From NCBI RefSeq assembly GCF_016629525.1, contig NZ_AP024269.1, forward strand, positions 3,472,001-3,536,000: 64,000 nucleotides of DNA, read 5' to 3'. A model generated the notes under the pieces. It did not search any database and had not been told where the DNA came from. It was given only the letters and a program-made list of their open reading frames with translations. This DNA is from Kaistia sp. 32K (GTDB taxonomy: Bacteria > Pseudomonadota > Alphaproteobacteria > Rhizobiales > Kaistiaceae). This document shows, one piece after another, positions 1 through 8,023 of this stretch (within the stretch, counting starts at the first letter, position 1; the number at the start of each line of letters is the position of its first letter). The position numbers and the translations under genes were made by a program.

Positions 1-305
1 AAGGATCCGTCTACGAATGGAGCGGCAGCGGCAAGGTCGGCGCCGGACGGATGGAAATCGCCAAGACCTCGCCGCCGTCGCAGCTCCGCATCGATCTCGA
101 TTTCATCAAGCCGATGCGGTCCAGCAGCATCGCCGAGTTCACGCTCGTCCCGGATGGCGACGCCACGCGGGTGCGCTGGTCGATGGACGGCCCGGCGCCG
201 CTGGTCACCCGGGTGATGGGCCTCTTCGTCGACATGGACAAGCTGATCGGCAGCGACTTCGAGAGCGGTCTCGCCAATCTGAAGGCCGCGACCGAAGGCG
301 GCTGA
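1..305 (+). CDS. SRPBCC (polyketide cyclase/START-like) family protein, 3' part
   Basis: The reading frame is open from base 3 to a TGA at 303-305 and enters from outside the window, so the N-terminus is missing. The first visible residues (YEWSGSGKVGAGRMEI) followed by a hydrophobic-alternating strand pattern and the ending LIGSDFESGLANLKAATEGG are typical of the C-terminal half of SRPBCC proteins, a helix-grip fold that binds small hydrophobic ligands. About 100 residues are visible of a usual 150-180. It ends 71 bases before an ECF sigma factor on the same strand; SRPBCC or DGPF/YCII proteins are common partners of ECF41/ECF42-type sigma genes. No catalytic residues can be assigned and the ligand is unknown. 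Confidence 0.75.
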   Translation, partial: GSVYEWSGSGKVGAGRMEIAKTSPPSQLRIDLDFIKPMRSSSIAEFTLVPDGDATRVRWSMDGPAPLVTRVMGLFVDMDKLIGSDFESGLANLKAATEGG

Positions 306-376
306 GGGTGACGGCATACCACAACGTCATGCAACCGACTTGCGCCGGCGGACGGGACGTGGCCTGATCCGCAACC

Positions 377-1678
377 GTGAGCAATGCGGAGACACATCAG
401 GCGATCAACGCAGTCTGGCGGATCGAGCAGGCCAAGCTCGTCGCCGGCCTCGCGCGCATGCTGCGCGACATCTCGCTCGCCGAGGAGCTGGCGCAGGACG
501 CGCTGGTCGCCGCCCTCGAACGCTGGCCGGAACAGGGCATCCCCGACAATCCCGGCGCCTGGCTGATGGCGACCGCCAAGCGCCGGGCGATCGACCGGCT
601 GCGCCATCGCAAGATGCAGGATCGCAAGCATGTCGAGATCGGCTACGGGCTCGATCTCGACCAGGAGGATGTCGTCGCCGCCCTGGAGGCGCGGCTGGAC
701 GACGATATCGGCGACGATCTCCTCAAGCTCATCTTCACCGCCTGCCATCCGATCCTGTCGCGCGAGGCGCGCGTCGCGCTGACGCTGCGCCTGATCGGCG
801 GCCTCTCCACCCCGGAGATCGCCCGCGCCTTCTTCGTGCCGGAACCGACCATCGCCCAGCGCATCGTCCGCGCGAAGCGGTCGCTCGCCGATGCCGACGT
901 CGCCTATGAAGTGCCGCGCGGCGCGGAACTGTCGGAACGCCTCGCCTCGGTCTGCGAGGTGATCTACCTGATCTTCAACGAGGGCTACGCGGCGACCGTC
1001 GGCGAGGACTGGATCCGCCCGCAACTGGCGCAGGAGGCGCTGCGCCTCGGCCGCATCCTCGCCGGTCTCGCGCCCGAGGAGCCGGAAGTGCACGGGCTTG
1101 TCGCGCTGATGGAGATCCAGTCGTCGCGCTTCGCCGCGAGGGTCGGCCCCAATGGCGAGCCGGTGCTGCTGCTCGACCAGAACCGCGCCCGCTGGGACCA
1201 TTTGCTGATCCGGCGCGGTCTCGCGGCGCTGGCGCGCGCCGAGGCGCTGGGGCCGCGCGGCCCCTATACGCTGCAGGCCGCCATCGCCGCCTGCCACGCC
1301 CGCGCCGCGGTGGCGGAGCAGACCGACTGGTTGCGGATTGCCGATCTCTATGCCGAGCTCGCCGCCCTCACCCCCTCGCCCGTCGTCGAGCTCAACCGCG
1401 CCGTCGCCGTCGCCATGGCCTATGGCCCGGCGGCGGGCCTCGCCATCGCCGACGCGCTGACGAACGAGCCGGCGCTCGCCACCTCGCATCTCCTGCCGGG
1501 CGTCCGGGCCGATTTTCTGATGAAGCTCGGCCGCCTCGACGAGGCGGCGGGCGAGTTTGAACGCGCGGCCTCGCTCACGAGGAACCAGCGCGAACGCGAG
1601 CTCCTTCTCGCGCGGGCGGCCGAGTGCGCCGCGGAGATGCCGTCCGCCTCGCTTGCATCGGCAAGCCGCACGCCTTAG
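377..1678 (+). CDS. ECF-family RNA polymerase sigma factor with long C-terminal domain (ECF42-like)
   Basis: A 433-residue protein starting at GTG (377). Residues about 18-85 form sigma region 2, including the DNA-melting part AWLMATAKRRAIDRLRH, and residues about 115-170 form sigma region 4 with a helix-turn-helix (GLSTPEIARAFFVPEPTIAQ). An ordinary ECF factor stops there near 180 residues; this one continues for about 250 more, beginning with YLIFNEGYAAT and followed by helical TPR-like repeats, the plan of the ECF42 (DUF6596) group. In that group the C-terminal domain is thought to replace an anti-sigma factor in control, and partner genes often encode DGPF/YCII proteins; here the visible neighbour is an SRPBCC protein. 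Targets are not evident. Followed by a palindromic repeat rather than a classic terminator. Confidence 0.9.
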   Translation: MSNAETHQAINAVWRIEQAKLVAGLARMLRDISLAEELAQDALVAALERWPEQGIPDNPGAWLMATAKRRAIDRLRHRKMQDRKHVEIGYGLDLDQEDVVAALEARLDDDIGDDLLKLIFTACHPILSREARVALTLRLIGGLSTPEIARAFFVPEPTIAQRIVRAKRSLADADVAYEVPRGAELSERLASVCEVIYLIFNEGYAATVGEDWIRPQLAQEALRLGRILAGLAPEEPEVHGLVALMEIQSSRFAARVGPNGEPVLLLDQNRARWDHLLIRRGLAALARAEALGPRGPYTLQAAIAACHARAAVAEQTDWLRIADLYAELAALTPSPVVELNRAVAVAMAYGPAAGLAIADALTNEPALATSHLLPGVRADFLMKLGRLDEAAGEFERAASLTRNQRERELLLARAAECAAEMPSASLASASRTP

Positions 1679-1679
1679 G

Positions 1680-1793
1680 GAGCGTTTTCAAGCGAAGTGG
1701 ATACCGGTTCGCGATAAGAAAACGCGACGAAACAAGGCGCTAGAGCATTTCGTCGTATCCACGAGACGATGAAATGCTCTAGGAGCGGGTCCG
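1680..1793. repeat. Rhizobial-type intergenic palindromic element (family D), copy 1
   Basis: Two adjoining imperfect palindromes lie between the sigma gene and slyX. The left one (1680-1729) begins AGCGTTTTCAAGCGAAGTGG and closes with GAAAACGCG. The right one (1741-1782) has arms TAGAGCATTTCGTCGT and ACGATGAAATGCTCTA, with one mismatch. The left half recurs in the opposite orientation at 14035-14080. Elements of this look are frequent between genes in Rhizobiales; the function is unknown and here it may also serve as transcript end for the sigma gene. Confidence 0.7.
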
Positions 1794-1829
1794 GTCCGCT
1801 CGCGGACGATGCGGAACTAGGAGGATCGG

Positions 1830-2051
1830 ATGGCCGAAACGGACGCGCTCGCGGGCCGCATCGACGCGCTCGAGATCCGCCTCGCCTATCAGGACGAGAC
1901 GATCGAGGATCTGAACAAGGCCGTCACCGATCAGTGGAAGCAGATCGACCTGCTCACCCGCAAGATCGCGCAGCTGACAGACCAGCTGCGCGAGACGACC
2001 GAACAGATCGGTCGCCCGAACCAGCCCGAGCCGCCGCCGCCGCACTATTGA
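1830..2051 (+). CDS. slyX: SlyX family protein
   Basis: A 73-residue protein with an ideal ribosome-binding site (AGGAGG at 1819-1824) five bases before the ATG. It is almost entirely one helix with heptad spacing ([20 protein letters not shown]), ending in a proline tail PEPPPPHY, which fits the SlyX family of small coiled-coil proteins of unknown biochemical role. The length matches the family (about 70-75). Its last 7 bases overlap the 3' end of the convergent SDR gene. Only the family is certain; no activity can be inferred. Confidence 0.85.
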   Translation: MAETDALAGRIDALEIRLAYQDETIEDLNKAVTDQWKQIDLLTRKIAQLTDQLRETTEQIGRPNQPEPPPPHY

Positions 2052-2887
2052 GCGGGTGTTTGCTTGCGGAAATGCGAGCGCATGAACTCGACATAGTCGG
2101 CGTCGTCCAGCGTGCGCCGCGCCTTGACGAAGCCGCGCGCGTCGTCGCCGACCAGATAGCGCAGCCGATCGGTCCCGTCCGTGACAGCGCCGAAGATGAC
2201 CTCGGCTACATCGGCTGACGTCATGGTCCGCGCGCTCCCCATCTGGGCGAAGGCCGCGTTGCTGCGGGCGACGAAGTCGTCATAGTCGGCGAGCGCCGGA
2301 TCGGTGACAAAGTCCTCGGCCGAGCGCTCGGAGAAGCGCGTCGCCGCGACGCCGCCATGCGGGATAACCAGCTTGACCGTTATGTTCTGGGAGGCGAGCT
2401 CGTAGGAAAGCGCCTCGGAGAAGCCCTCCAGCGCGAACTTGCTGGCGCAGTAGAGCGAGATCAGCGGCAGCGTGAACAGGCCCGCGCCGGAGCTGACATT
2501 GAGGACGACGCCGCTGCGGTTGGCGCGGAAATGCGGCAGGACCGCCCGCGTGACGTCCATGACGCCGAAGACGTTGACGTCGAACTGGCGCTGGATCACC
2601 TCGCGCGGCAGCGCCTCGAACAGCCCGTACTGGCCGTAGCCGGCATTGTTGACCAGCGCGTCGATGCGGCCGAAGCGCTCGATGCCGGCGGCGATCGCCG
2701 ACTGGATGCTCGCCTGGTCCTCGACATCGAGGCGCGCGACCAGCACGTCGTCCAGGCCGGCGAAATCGGCGTCGCGCTCGGGATTGCGCATGGTCGCAAC
2801 GACGTTCCAGCCCTTGCCGGCGAAGAGCCGGACGGCGGCCTGGCCGATGCCGGAGGATGCGCCGGTGACGAGGACGGTCTGCTTCAT
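2045..2887 (-). CDS. SDR family NAD(P)-dependent oxidoreductase
   Basis: A 280-residue classical short-chain dehydrogenase. The nucleotide-binding glycine motif TGASSGIG is at residues 8-15, NNAG at 80-83, a catalytic serine near 132, and the active-site pair Tyr146/Lys150 in YCASK. The ATG at 2887 is preferred because GGAG lies seven bases upstream; an in-frame ATG at 2899 lacks this. The R-rich segment after the glycine motif (ATMRNPERD) suggests NADP(H). It is divergent from a LysR regulator, the usual arrangement for a regulator and its target. The substrate cannot be read from the sequence. Confidence 0.9.
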   Translation of the reverse strand: MKQTVLVTGASSGIGQAAVRLFAGKGWNVVATMRNPERDADFAGLDDVLVARLDVEDQASIQSAIAAGIERFGRIDALVNNAGYGQYGLFEALPREVIQRQFDVNVFGVMDVTRAVLPHFRANRSGVVLNVSSGAGLFTLPLISLYCASKFALEGFSEALSYELASQNITVKLVIPHGGVAATRFSERSAEDFVTDPALADYDDFVARSNAAFAQMGSARTMTSADVAEVIFGAVTDGTDRLRYLVGDDARGFVKARRTLDDADYVEFMRSHFRKQTPAQ

Positions 2888-2968
2888 GGGATTCTCCATC
2901 GGGGCCGGACGGGGGGATCCGGCGAAGGCGACAATGGACACGCTTGATTGATGTGACAATCTGGCCAA

Positions 2969-2990
2969 TCCTGCACAACGTGATGCAGGA
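2969..2990. promoter_or_regulatory. Candidate LysR operator between SDR and lysR
   Basis: Perfect 7-base arms TCCTGCA and TGCAGGA separated by 8 bases, lying 10 bases before the LysR start codon and about 80 bases before the divergent SDR gene. LysR proteins usually bind a dyad with a T-N11-A core in such shared regions, often repressing their own gene. The site is visible; the binding is inferred. Confidence 0.45.
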
Positions 2991-2999
2991 ATTCGAACA

Positions 3000-3935
3000 A
3001 TGAACCGGACCGGCCTGTTTGAGCTCAATGCCCTCGTGGCGATCTCGACCCACCGCAGCTTTCGCGCCGCGGCGCGCGAACTCGGCATGTCGCCCTCGGC
3101 GCTCAGCCACGCCGTCGCGACGCTCGAGAGCCGAATGGGCGTGCGGCTGTTCAACCGCACCACGCGCAGCGTCTCGCTGTCGGAGGCCGGCGAGCAGTTC
3201 CTCGCCCAGATCCGGCCGGCGCTGCGGGATATCTCCGACGCGATGGAGGCGGTCAACCGGTTCCGCGACACGCCGACCGGCATCCTCCGCATCAACACCT
3301 CGGAGGGCGCGGCGATGCGGATTCTCGCGCCAGTGGTGCTCGAATTTCTCCGGCGCTTTCCCGACATGCAGATCGATCTCGTCACCGAAGGACGGCTGGT
3401 CGACATCGTGGCCGAGGGTTTCGACGCCGGGATAAGGCTGGCCGATCTGGTGCCGCAGGACATGATCAGTGTGCCGTGCAGCCCGGCGCTGAGCTTCGCC
3501 GTCGTCGGCTCACCGGCCTATTTCGCCGGCAGGACGCTGCCGCTCACGCCGGGCGACCTGCTGGCGCATGACTGCATCCGCAGCCGCGTGCCGAGCGGCG
3601 GCGTCTATCGCTGGGAGTTCGAGCGGCATGGCGAAACGCTGGAGGTCGACGTCAAGGGACCGCTGACCCTCGACAACCACAATCTGATGGTCGAGGCCGC
3701 CCTGCAGGGCGCCGGCCTGATCTGGACCAGCGAATGGTCGGTGGCGCCGCACATCGAGGCCGGACGGCTCGTGCGCGTGCTGCAGGACTGGACGCCGGCG
3801 ACGCCGGGCCTCTGCCTCTACTATCCCGGCCGCCGCCACGTCCCGGCCGGGTTGCGGGCCTTCATCGCCCTGATCCGCGAGGTGACGAATGCCGAGAGGG
3901 CGGCTGCGCGGCCACCTAGCCCTCAGGTGACGTAG
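3000..3935 (+). CDS. LysR family transcriptional regulator
   Basis: A 311-residue regulator with the N-terminal winged helix-turn-helix at about residues 5-63 ([20 protein letters not shown]) and a substrate-binding domain at about 90-295. The segment [18 protein letters not shown] is typical of the CrgA-type branch that often controls adjacent oxidoreductases. It is divergent from the SDR gene with 112 bases between the start codons, so the SDR gene is its likely target. Its last 13 bases overlap the convergent DUF4126 gene. The effector is unknown. Confidence 0.92.
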   Translation: MNRTGLFELNALVAISTHRSFRAAARELGMSPSALSHAVATLESRMGVRLFNRTTRSVSLSEAGEQFLAQIRPALRDISDAMEAVNRFRDTPTGILRINTSEGAAMRILAPVVLEFLRRFPDMQIDLVTEGRLVDIVAEGFDAGIRLADLVPQDMISVPCSPALSFAVVGSPAYFAGRTLPLTPGDLLAHDCIRSRVPSGGVYRWEFERHGETLEVDVKGPLTLDNHNLMVEAALQGAGLIWTSEWSVAPHIEAGRLVRVLQDWTPATPGLCLYYPGRRHVPAGLRAFIALIREVTNAERAAARPPSPQVT

Positions 3936-4390
3936 GCGACGACCCAGAGCGCCAGGCCGATGGCGATGGCGTCCTCGAGCAGCGCGATCGGCAGGTCCCT
4001 GCCGCCCGTCGCCGCGACCAGGCGCTTGCGCGCCTCGTAGCCGCCGAGCGTGCCGATCACGGCGCCGATCGCGCCGGCGACGAGGCCACCAATCCAGCTC
4101 CCGCCCGCGAAGCCGATCGCCGCGCCGCTGACGGCGCCCATGAAGATCCGGGCGCCGAACTGCACCGGCACCTTGCGGCTCGGCGTGCTCGGCAACTGGT
4201 CGGTGATCAGCTCGGCGAGCGCCAGAAGGCTCAGGATCCACGGCACGATCCAATGGCCGAGGAAAGCGAGCCAGCTGCCGTCGAGATTGATCCAGCCGAG
4301 ATAGGCCGCCCAGCTGACCGCCGCAGGCGCGGTCATCGCGCGCAGTCCGGCGACGACGCCGATCAACAAAGCCAGAATATAGAGTGCCAT
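3923..4390 (-). CDS. DUF4126 family membrane protein
   Basis: A 155-residue inner-membrane protein with about four hydrophobic helices (start, near 45-65, near 85-120 with many glycines, and at the C-terminus). The opening MALYILALLIGVVAGLRAMT and the glycine-rich middle GGLVAGAIGAVIGTLGGYEA match the DUF4126 family, whose function is not known. It overlaps the 3' end of the lysR gene by 13 bases on the opposite strand, which supports a compact but unrelated pair. About 200 bases separate it from minE. Confidence 0.8.
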   Translation of the reverse strand: MALYILALLIGVVAGLRAMTAPAAVSWAAYLGWINLDGSWLAFLGHWIVPWILSLLALAELITDQLPSTPSRKVPVQFGARIFMGAVSGAAIGFAGGSWIGGLVAGAIGAVIGTLGGYEARKRLVAATGGRDLPIALLEDAIAIGLALWVVAYVT

Positions 4391-4554
4391 GCCAACTTCC
4401 CCCGCGAGCCAACTCGTTCAGATGACGGCTTTCCGGTTTGCGAAACCAGAGGAATATGCAGCGGCCGAAAAGAAAAACTCCAGCAGCCCGTCCCGAGATC
4501 GAACGGGAAGCAAATATTACCCTACGGAAACCAAGTTCGGCGGTGTCCCAATAG

Positions 4555-4580
4555 AAAGGCCGGCAAGAATGCCGGCCTTT
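4555..4580 (-). terminator. Rho-independent terminator of the min operon
   Basis: Stem AAAGGCCGGCA / TGCCGGCCTTT with a 4-base loop, ten bases after the minE stop on the minus strand. In that direction the stem ends in a short T-rich stretch (CTTTCTATT). Confidence 0.8.
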
Positions 4581-4589
4581 CGTCTGTTA

Positions 4590-4862
4590 TCAGGCCGCCG
4601 CTTCCGCGCGGCGGCGAACCGGATTCGGCAGTTCGATCTCGACTTCGAGCGTCGAGACCGCCTCGGCCCGCTGCATCTTGACCTGGACCTTGTCGGCCGG
4701 GATGTCGACGTGGCGGGCGATGACGCCGATGATCTCCTCGCGGAGCTTGGCGATCAGGTCGCTGGAGCCGGCCGAGACACGCTCGTGCTGCAGCAGGATC
4801 TGCAGTCGATCGCGCGCCACCGGCGCGGAGCGCGCCGGCTTGAAGAAGTTAAAGATCGTCAT
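4590..4862 (-). CDS. minE: Cell division topological specificity factor MinE
   Basis: A 90-residue protein with the family's usual length and order: an N-terminal membrane-targeting/MinD-contact segment (MTIFNFFKPARSAPVARDRL) followed by RLQILLQHER and a C-terminal dimerisation domain (LREEIIGVIARHVDIPADKV). MinE stimulates the MinD ATPase at the membrane and drives the oscillation that keeps Z-rings away from the poles. Its ATG overlaps the minD stop by four bases, so the two are probably translated together. A terminator follows. This is the last gene of minC-minD-minE. Confidence 0.96.
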   Translation of the reverse strand: MTIFNFFKPARSAPVARDRLQILLQHERVSAGSSDLIAKLREEIIGVIARHVDIPADKVQVKMQRAEAVSTLEVEIELPNPVRRRAEAAA

Positions 4863-5674
4863 GCAGCCCTCCGACCGAAAAGCTTGCTCATGAAGCCGCG
4901 CCGCTCGGACGGAACGACCATCGGGATGTTCTCGCCTTCGAGGCGCCGGGCGGCGTCGAGATAGGCGCGCGCCGGGGCGCTGTCGCTGTCGACCAGCGTC
5001 ACCGGGCAGCCGACGTTCGAGGCGTTCAGCACGGCCTCGCTCTCGGGGATGATGCCGAGCAGCGGGATCGACAGGATCTCCAGCACATCGTCGACCTTGA
5101 GCATCTGGCCGCGCTCGGCCCGCGCCGCGTCGTAGCGGGTGAGCAGGAGGTGCTTCTCCATGTACTCGCCCTTCTCGGCCTTGACGGTCTTCGAGTCGAG
5201 CATGCCGATGATGCGGTCGGAATCGCGCACCGACGAGACTTCCGGATTGGTGACGACGATGGCGACGTCGGCATGGCGCATGGCGAGCATGGCGCCGCGC
5301 TCGATGCCGGCCGGGCTGTCGCAGACGACCCAGTCGAAATGGTTGCGCAGTTCCTCCATCACGCGGGTGACGCCCTCTTCGGTCAGGGCGTCCTTGTCGC
5401 GCGTCTGCGAGGCCGGCAGCACATAGAGCGTGTCGAGCCGCTTGTCGCGGATCAGGGCCTGCTGCAGCTTGGCCTCGCCCTGCACGACGTTGATCAGGTC
5501 GTAGACGACCCGGCGCTCGGCGCCCATGACGAGGTCGAGATTGCGCAGACCGACATCGAAATCGACGACGGCGACGCGCTGTCCGGACAGGGCCAGCGCA
5601 GCGCCGATGGCTGCCGTGGACGTGGTCTTGCCCACGCCGCCCTTGCCCGATGTCACAACGAGAACCTGAGACAT
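4859..5674 (-). CDS. minD: Septum site-determining ATPase MinD
   Basis: A 271-residue ParA/MinD ATPase. The deviant Walker A motif GKGGVGKT sits at residues 10-17 with its signature lysine at 11; VVDFDVGLRNLDLVMG and VVCDSPAGIE are the switch regions. The C-terminal stretch RRGFMSKLFGRRAA is the amphipathic helix that attaches ATP-bound MinD to the inner membrane. MinD recruits MinC to block FtsZ polymerisation and is released by MinE. It lies 20 bases after minC and overlaps minE by four bases. Confidence 0.97.
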   Translation of the reverse strand: MSQVLVVTSGKGGVGKTTSTAAIGAALALSGQRVAVVDFDVGLRNLDLVMGAERRVVYDLINVVQGEAKLQQALIRDKRLDTLYVLPASQTRDKDALTEEGVTRVMEELRNHFDWVVCDSPAGIERGAMLAMRHADVAIVVTNPEVSSVRDSDRIIGMLDSKTVKAEKGEYMEKHLLLTRYDAARAERGQMLKVDDVLEILSIPLLGIIPESEAVLNASNVGCPVTLVDSDSAPARAYLDAARRLEGENIPMVVPSERRGFMSKLFGRRAA

Positions 5675-5694
5675 TGCTTCTGCTCCTTGCTGGC

Positions 5695-6405
5695 TCAGGC
5701 CAGCGCCGCCATGTTCATTTTGTCATTCGCAAGCCAAGCCTGGATCGGCCGGCCGCGAAGGCTCGCGTCCAGATCGTCGGCAGTCTGGTAGAGGCCGTCG
5801 ATGGCGATCAGCTCGGCCTCGAATTTCTGGCAGAAGATCCGCGCCCCGGCATTCCCCGTCGACCCCGCGATCGCCCGGCCGCGCAGCGTGCCGTAGATGT
5901 GGATCGAGTTGCCGGCGATGATCTCGGCGCCGGAAGCGACGGAGCCCACCACCGTGACGTCACCCTGCGGAAAAATGATCGACTGGCCGGAACGGACCGG
6001 CGTCTCGATCAGGAGCGAGGGGATCGCCCGATCGGCGAAGCTCTGCTGCTGCTTGGGTGGCTCGGCGGACGGCTTGTGCAGGATTTCGGTCTGCTTGCCA
6101 CCGCTCACGGAGGGCGGCATGCCGAAGCCGAGCCAGGACGGATCGGCGCCCTCGACCCCCATCACCTTGATCTCGCGCTCATAGAGCATTGCGATCAGCT
6201 CTGCGAAGTCGCGCTTGGTGATGGCGAGGCCGGTGACGTCGAGAATGACGGGGCGACTGGCGAAGTAGCCCTCGGAACGTTTGGAAAGTTTGTCGAGCTC
6301 CGCAAGCCATTCGGCCAGTGGAAGTTCGGGCGCCAGCACGGTGGCGAGGAAGGACCTTCCCCGGAACCGGATTGCAGCGCGTTGTTTTGAAGCGGGAGTA
6401 GCCAC
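5695..6405 (-). CDS. minC: Septum site-determining protein MinC
   Basis: A 236-residue inhibitor of FtsZ assembly. The N-terminal domain (RFRGRSFLATVLAPELPLAE) contacts FtsZ, and the C-terminal beta-helix (SIIFPQGDVTVVGSVASGAE, then GNSIHIYGTLRGRAIAG) binds MinD and dimerises. I chose GTG at 6405: the longer frame upstream adds 54 residues not seen in MinC and would run through the putative CtrA-binding region. AGAAGG lies about a dozen bases before it, so the site is only fair. First gene of the min operon. Confidence 0.92.
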   Translation of the reverse strand: MATPASKQRAAIRFRGRSFLATVLAPELPLAEWLAELDKLSKRSEGYFASRPVILDVTGLAITKRDFAELIAMLYEREIKVMGVEGADPSWLGFGMPPSVSGGKQTEILHKPSAEPPKQQQSFADRAIPSLLIETPVRSGQSIIFPQGDVTVVGSVASGAEIIAGNSIHIYGTLRGRAIAGSTGNAGARIFCQKFEAELIAIDGLYQTADDLDASLRGRPIQAWLANDKMNMAALA

Positions 6406-6729
6406 GATCGCAATTTGCCTTCTGTTAAGCAATCTGTGCGACACGCTGGTTAACGAGTGGTTAACCACGCCGGGGCCGTTAACGGATCGGACGAAAAAAC
6501 CGTGGGTTTCCGAGGGAGTTAACGCCTGCAAAAAAATTCGGGTTGCAGGCGCGGCGCGCGTCAACATCAGCGCGAAAATGACAGTTTCGCTGACCTTTTC
6601 GAGGGAGACGCGGGGGAATGGAAGCGTCCGGACGACGCCTTGCGGACGGCGAACGCGAATCGCTTCGCCGCCGCCGTCAGCCCGCCCGTTAACGCTTCTT
6701 CCCGGCTGTTAACGCCTGTTACCGGATCG
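6406..6729. other. Gene-free min promoter region with repeated TTAAC/TTAGC motifs
   Basis: No credible coding frame fills these 324 bases. The stretch contains the CtrA box and several TTAAC pentamers. From 6689 onward TTAAC, TTAAC, TTACC and two TTAGC units (the last two inside the end of the next gene, near 6730 and 6741) fall at spacings of about 20, 10, 11 and 11 bases, close to one helical turn. This may be a cluster of regulator half-sites or chance in a locally AT-richer stretch. Confidence 0.4.
6450..6465 (-). promoter_or_regulatory. CtrA-type binding box upstream of minC
   Basis: TTAA-N7-TTAAC, a full match to the CtrA consensus of alphaproteobacteria, read as TTAACCACTCGTTAAC toward minC and lying 45 bases before its start codon. 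Extra half-sites (TTAAC) occur at 6479 and 6519, and a GANTC methylation site at 6657-6661. CtrA control of minCDE is described in Sinorhizobium meliloti, which supports the reading. Confidence 0.65.
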
Positions 6730-7797
6730 TTAGCGCGGCGTTAGCGCCGGCGTAGCCGCCGCGGCGGCGCCGAGCGCCTTGCGCACCTCCGGCACGACGC
6801 GGGTGCCGAACAGCTCGATCGACTTCATCATCTTGTCGTGCGGCAGCGTGCCGACGCTGAACTGGATCAGGAAGCGGTCATGGTCGAACAGCTCGTGCTG
6901 GTAGAGGATCTTCTCCGCGACCTCGGACGGGCTGCCGACGAACAGCGCGCCCTGCAGGCGGCGCTGCGCTTCGAACTGGCCGCGCGTCGTCGGCGGCCAG
7001 CCGCGCTCCTTGCCGATCTTGGTCATCGCGGCGGCGAAGGGCGGAAAGGCGATGTCGGCCGCCTCCTGCGAGGTCTCGGCGATGAAGCCGTGCGAGTTGA
7101 TGCCGACGCGCAGCCCCGCCGGATCGCTGCCGGCCTCTTTCGCCGCGCGGTGATAGAGCTCGACCAGCGGCTGGAAATGCGCCGGGTTGCCGCCGATGAT
7201 CGCGATCGCCAGCGGCAGGCCGAGGACGCCGGCGCGCACCACCGACTGCGGCGTGCCGCCGACGGCGATCCAGACCGGCAGCGGATCCTGCACCGGACGC
7301 GGATAGACGCCGAGATCCCGGATCGCGGCGCGATGCCCGCCCGGCCAGGTCACGCGCTCGGCGTCGCGGATCCGCAGCAGCAGGTCGAGGTTCTCAGAGA
7401 ACAGCTCGTCATAGTCGCCGAGGTCGAAGCCGAACAGCGGGAAGGACTCGATGAAGGAGCCGCGCCCGGCCATGATCTCGGCGCGACCGTTCGAGATCAG
7501 GTCGAGCGTCGAAAAGCGCTGGAAGACGCGCACGGGATCGTCGGAGGAGAGCACGGTGACGGCGCTCGACAGGCGGATCGACTTCGTCCGCGCGGCAGCG
7601 GCGGCCAGCACGACTTCCGGCGACGAGATCAGGAAATCCGGGCGGTGATGCTCGCCGAGGCCGAAGACGTCGAGGCCGAGCTGGTCGGCGAGCTCGATCT
7701 CCTCAAGGAGGTCGCGGATCCGCTCCGCCGGGTCGAGGCGGACGCCGGTCGTCGGATCGGCCATGTTGTCGCCGAAGGTGTAGATGCCGAATTCCAT
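6730..7797 (-). CDS. LLM class flavin-dependent oxidoreductase (luciferase-like)
   Basis: A 355-residue luciferase-like monooxygenase, a TIM-barrel enzyme that uses reduced flavin. Family marks are [15 protein letters not shown] at the start, [20 protein letters not shown] near residue 50, [20 protein letters not shown] near 80-95 and [12 protein letters not shown] near 110. It resembles the Atu2307-like branch of structurally known but functionally vague enzymes. It is a single gene between the min operon (same strand, 324 bases downstream) and lepB (divergent, 226 bases). No flavin reductase is nearby, so the electron donor and substrate are unknown. Confidence 0.88.
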   Translation of the reverse strand: MEFGIYTFGDNMADPTTGVRLDPAERIRDLLEEIELADQLGLDVFGLGEHHRPDFLISSPEVVLAAAAARTKSIRLSSAVTVLSSDDPVRVFQRFSTLDLISNGRAEIMAGRGSFIESFPLFGFDLGDYDELFSENLDLLLRIRDAERVTWPGGHRAAIRDLGVYPRPVQDPLPVWIAVGGTPQSVVRAGVLGLPLAIAIIGGNPAHFQPLVELYHRAAKEAGSDPAGLRVGINSHGFIAETSQEAADIAFPPFAAAMTKIGKERGWPPTTRGQFEAQRRLQGALFVGSPSEVAEKILYQHELFDHDRFLIQFSVGTLPHDKMMKSIELFGTRVVPEVRKALGAAAAATPALTPR

Positions 7798-8023
7798 GCT
7801 GATCGCCTCATCGGATGACGCCGGGGGACCCGGCGAAGGCCGCGGCCGAGACCGCTGATATGGCGCGCCGCTGCCGCGATGTCAGCCCCGGCCGCCGGAG
7901 ACGCACTGTCTACCGCGAGACGAGCCGACAACGGCCGGGTTGCCCGCCTGCGTCGACGGCGCGCGGTTGCCCCTGGGTCGCGTATCGCCTAAATGACGGG
8001 TTCCCCAATCGGCTGAAAGTCGC

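Noticed and set aside
11..1489. A 492-codon open frame on the minus strand
   Set aside because: Antisense to the SRPBCC and sigma factor genes; no recognisable domain.
2888..3463. N-terminal extension of the SDR gene to 3463
   Set aside because: The extension is antisense to the lysR gene, lacks similarity to any domain, and a good ribosome-binding site precedes the ATG at 2887.
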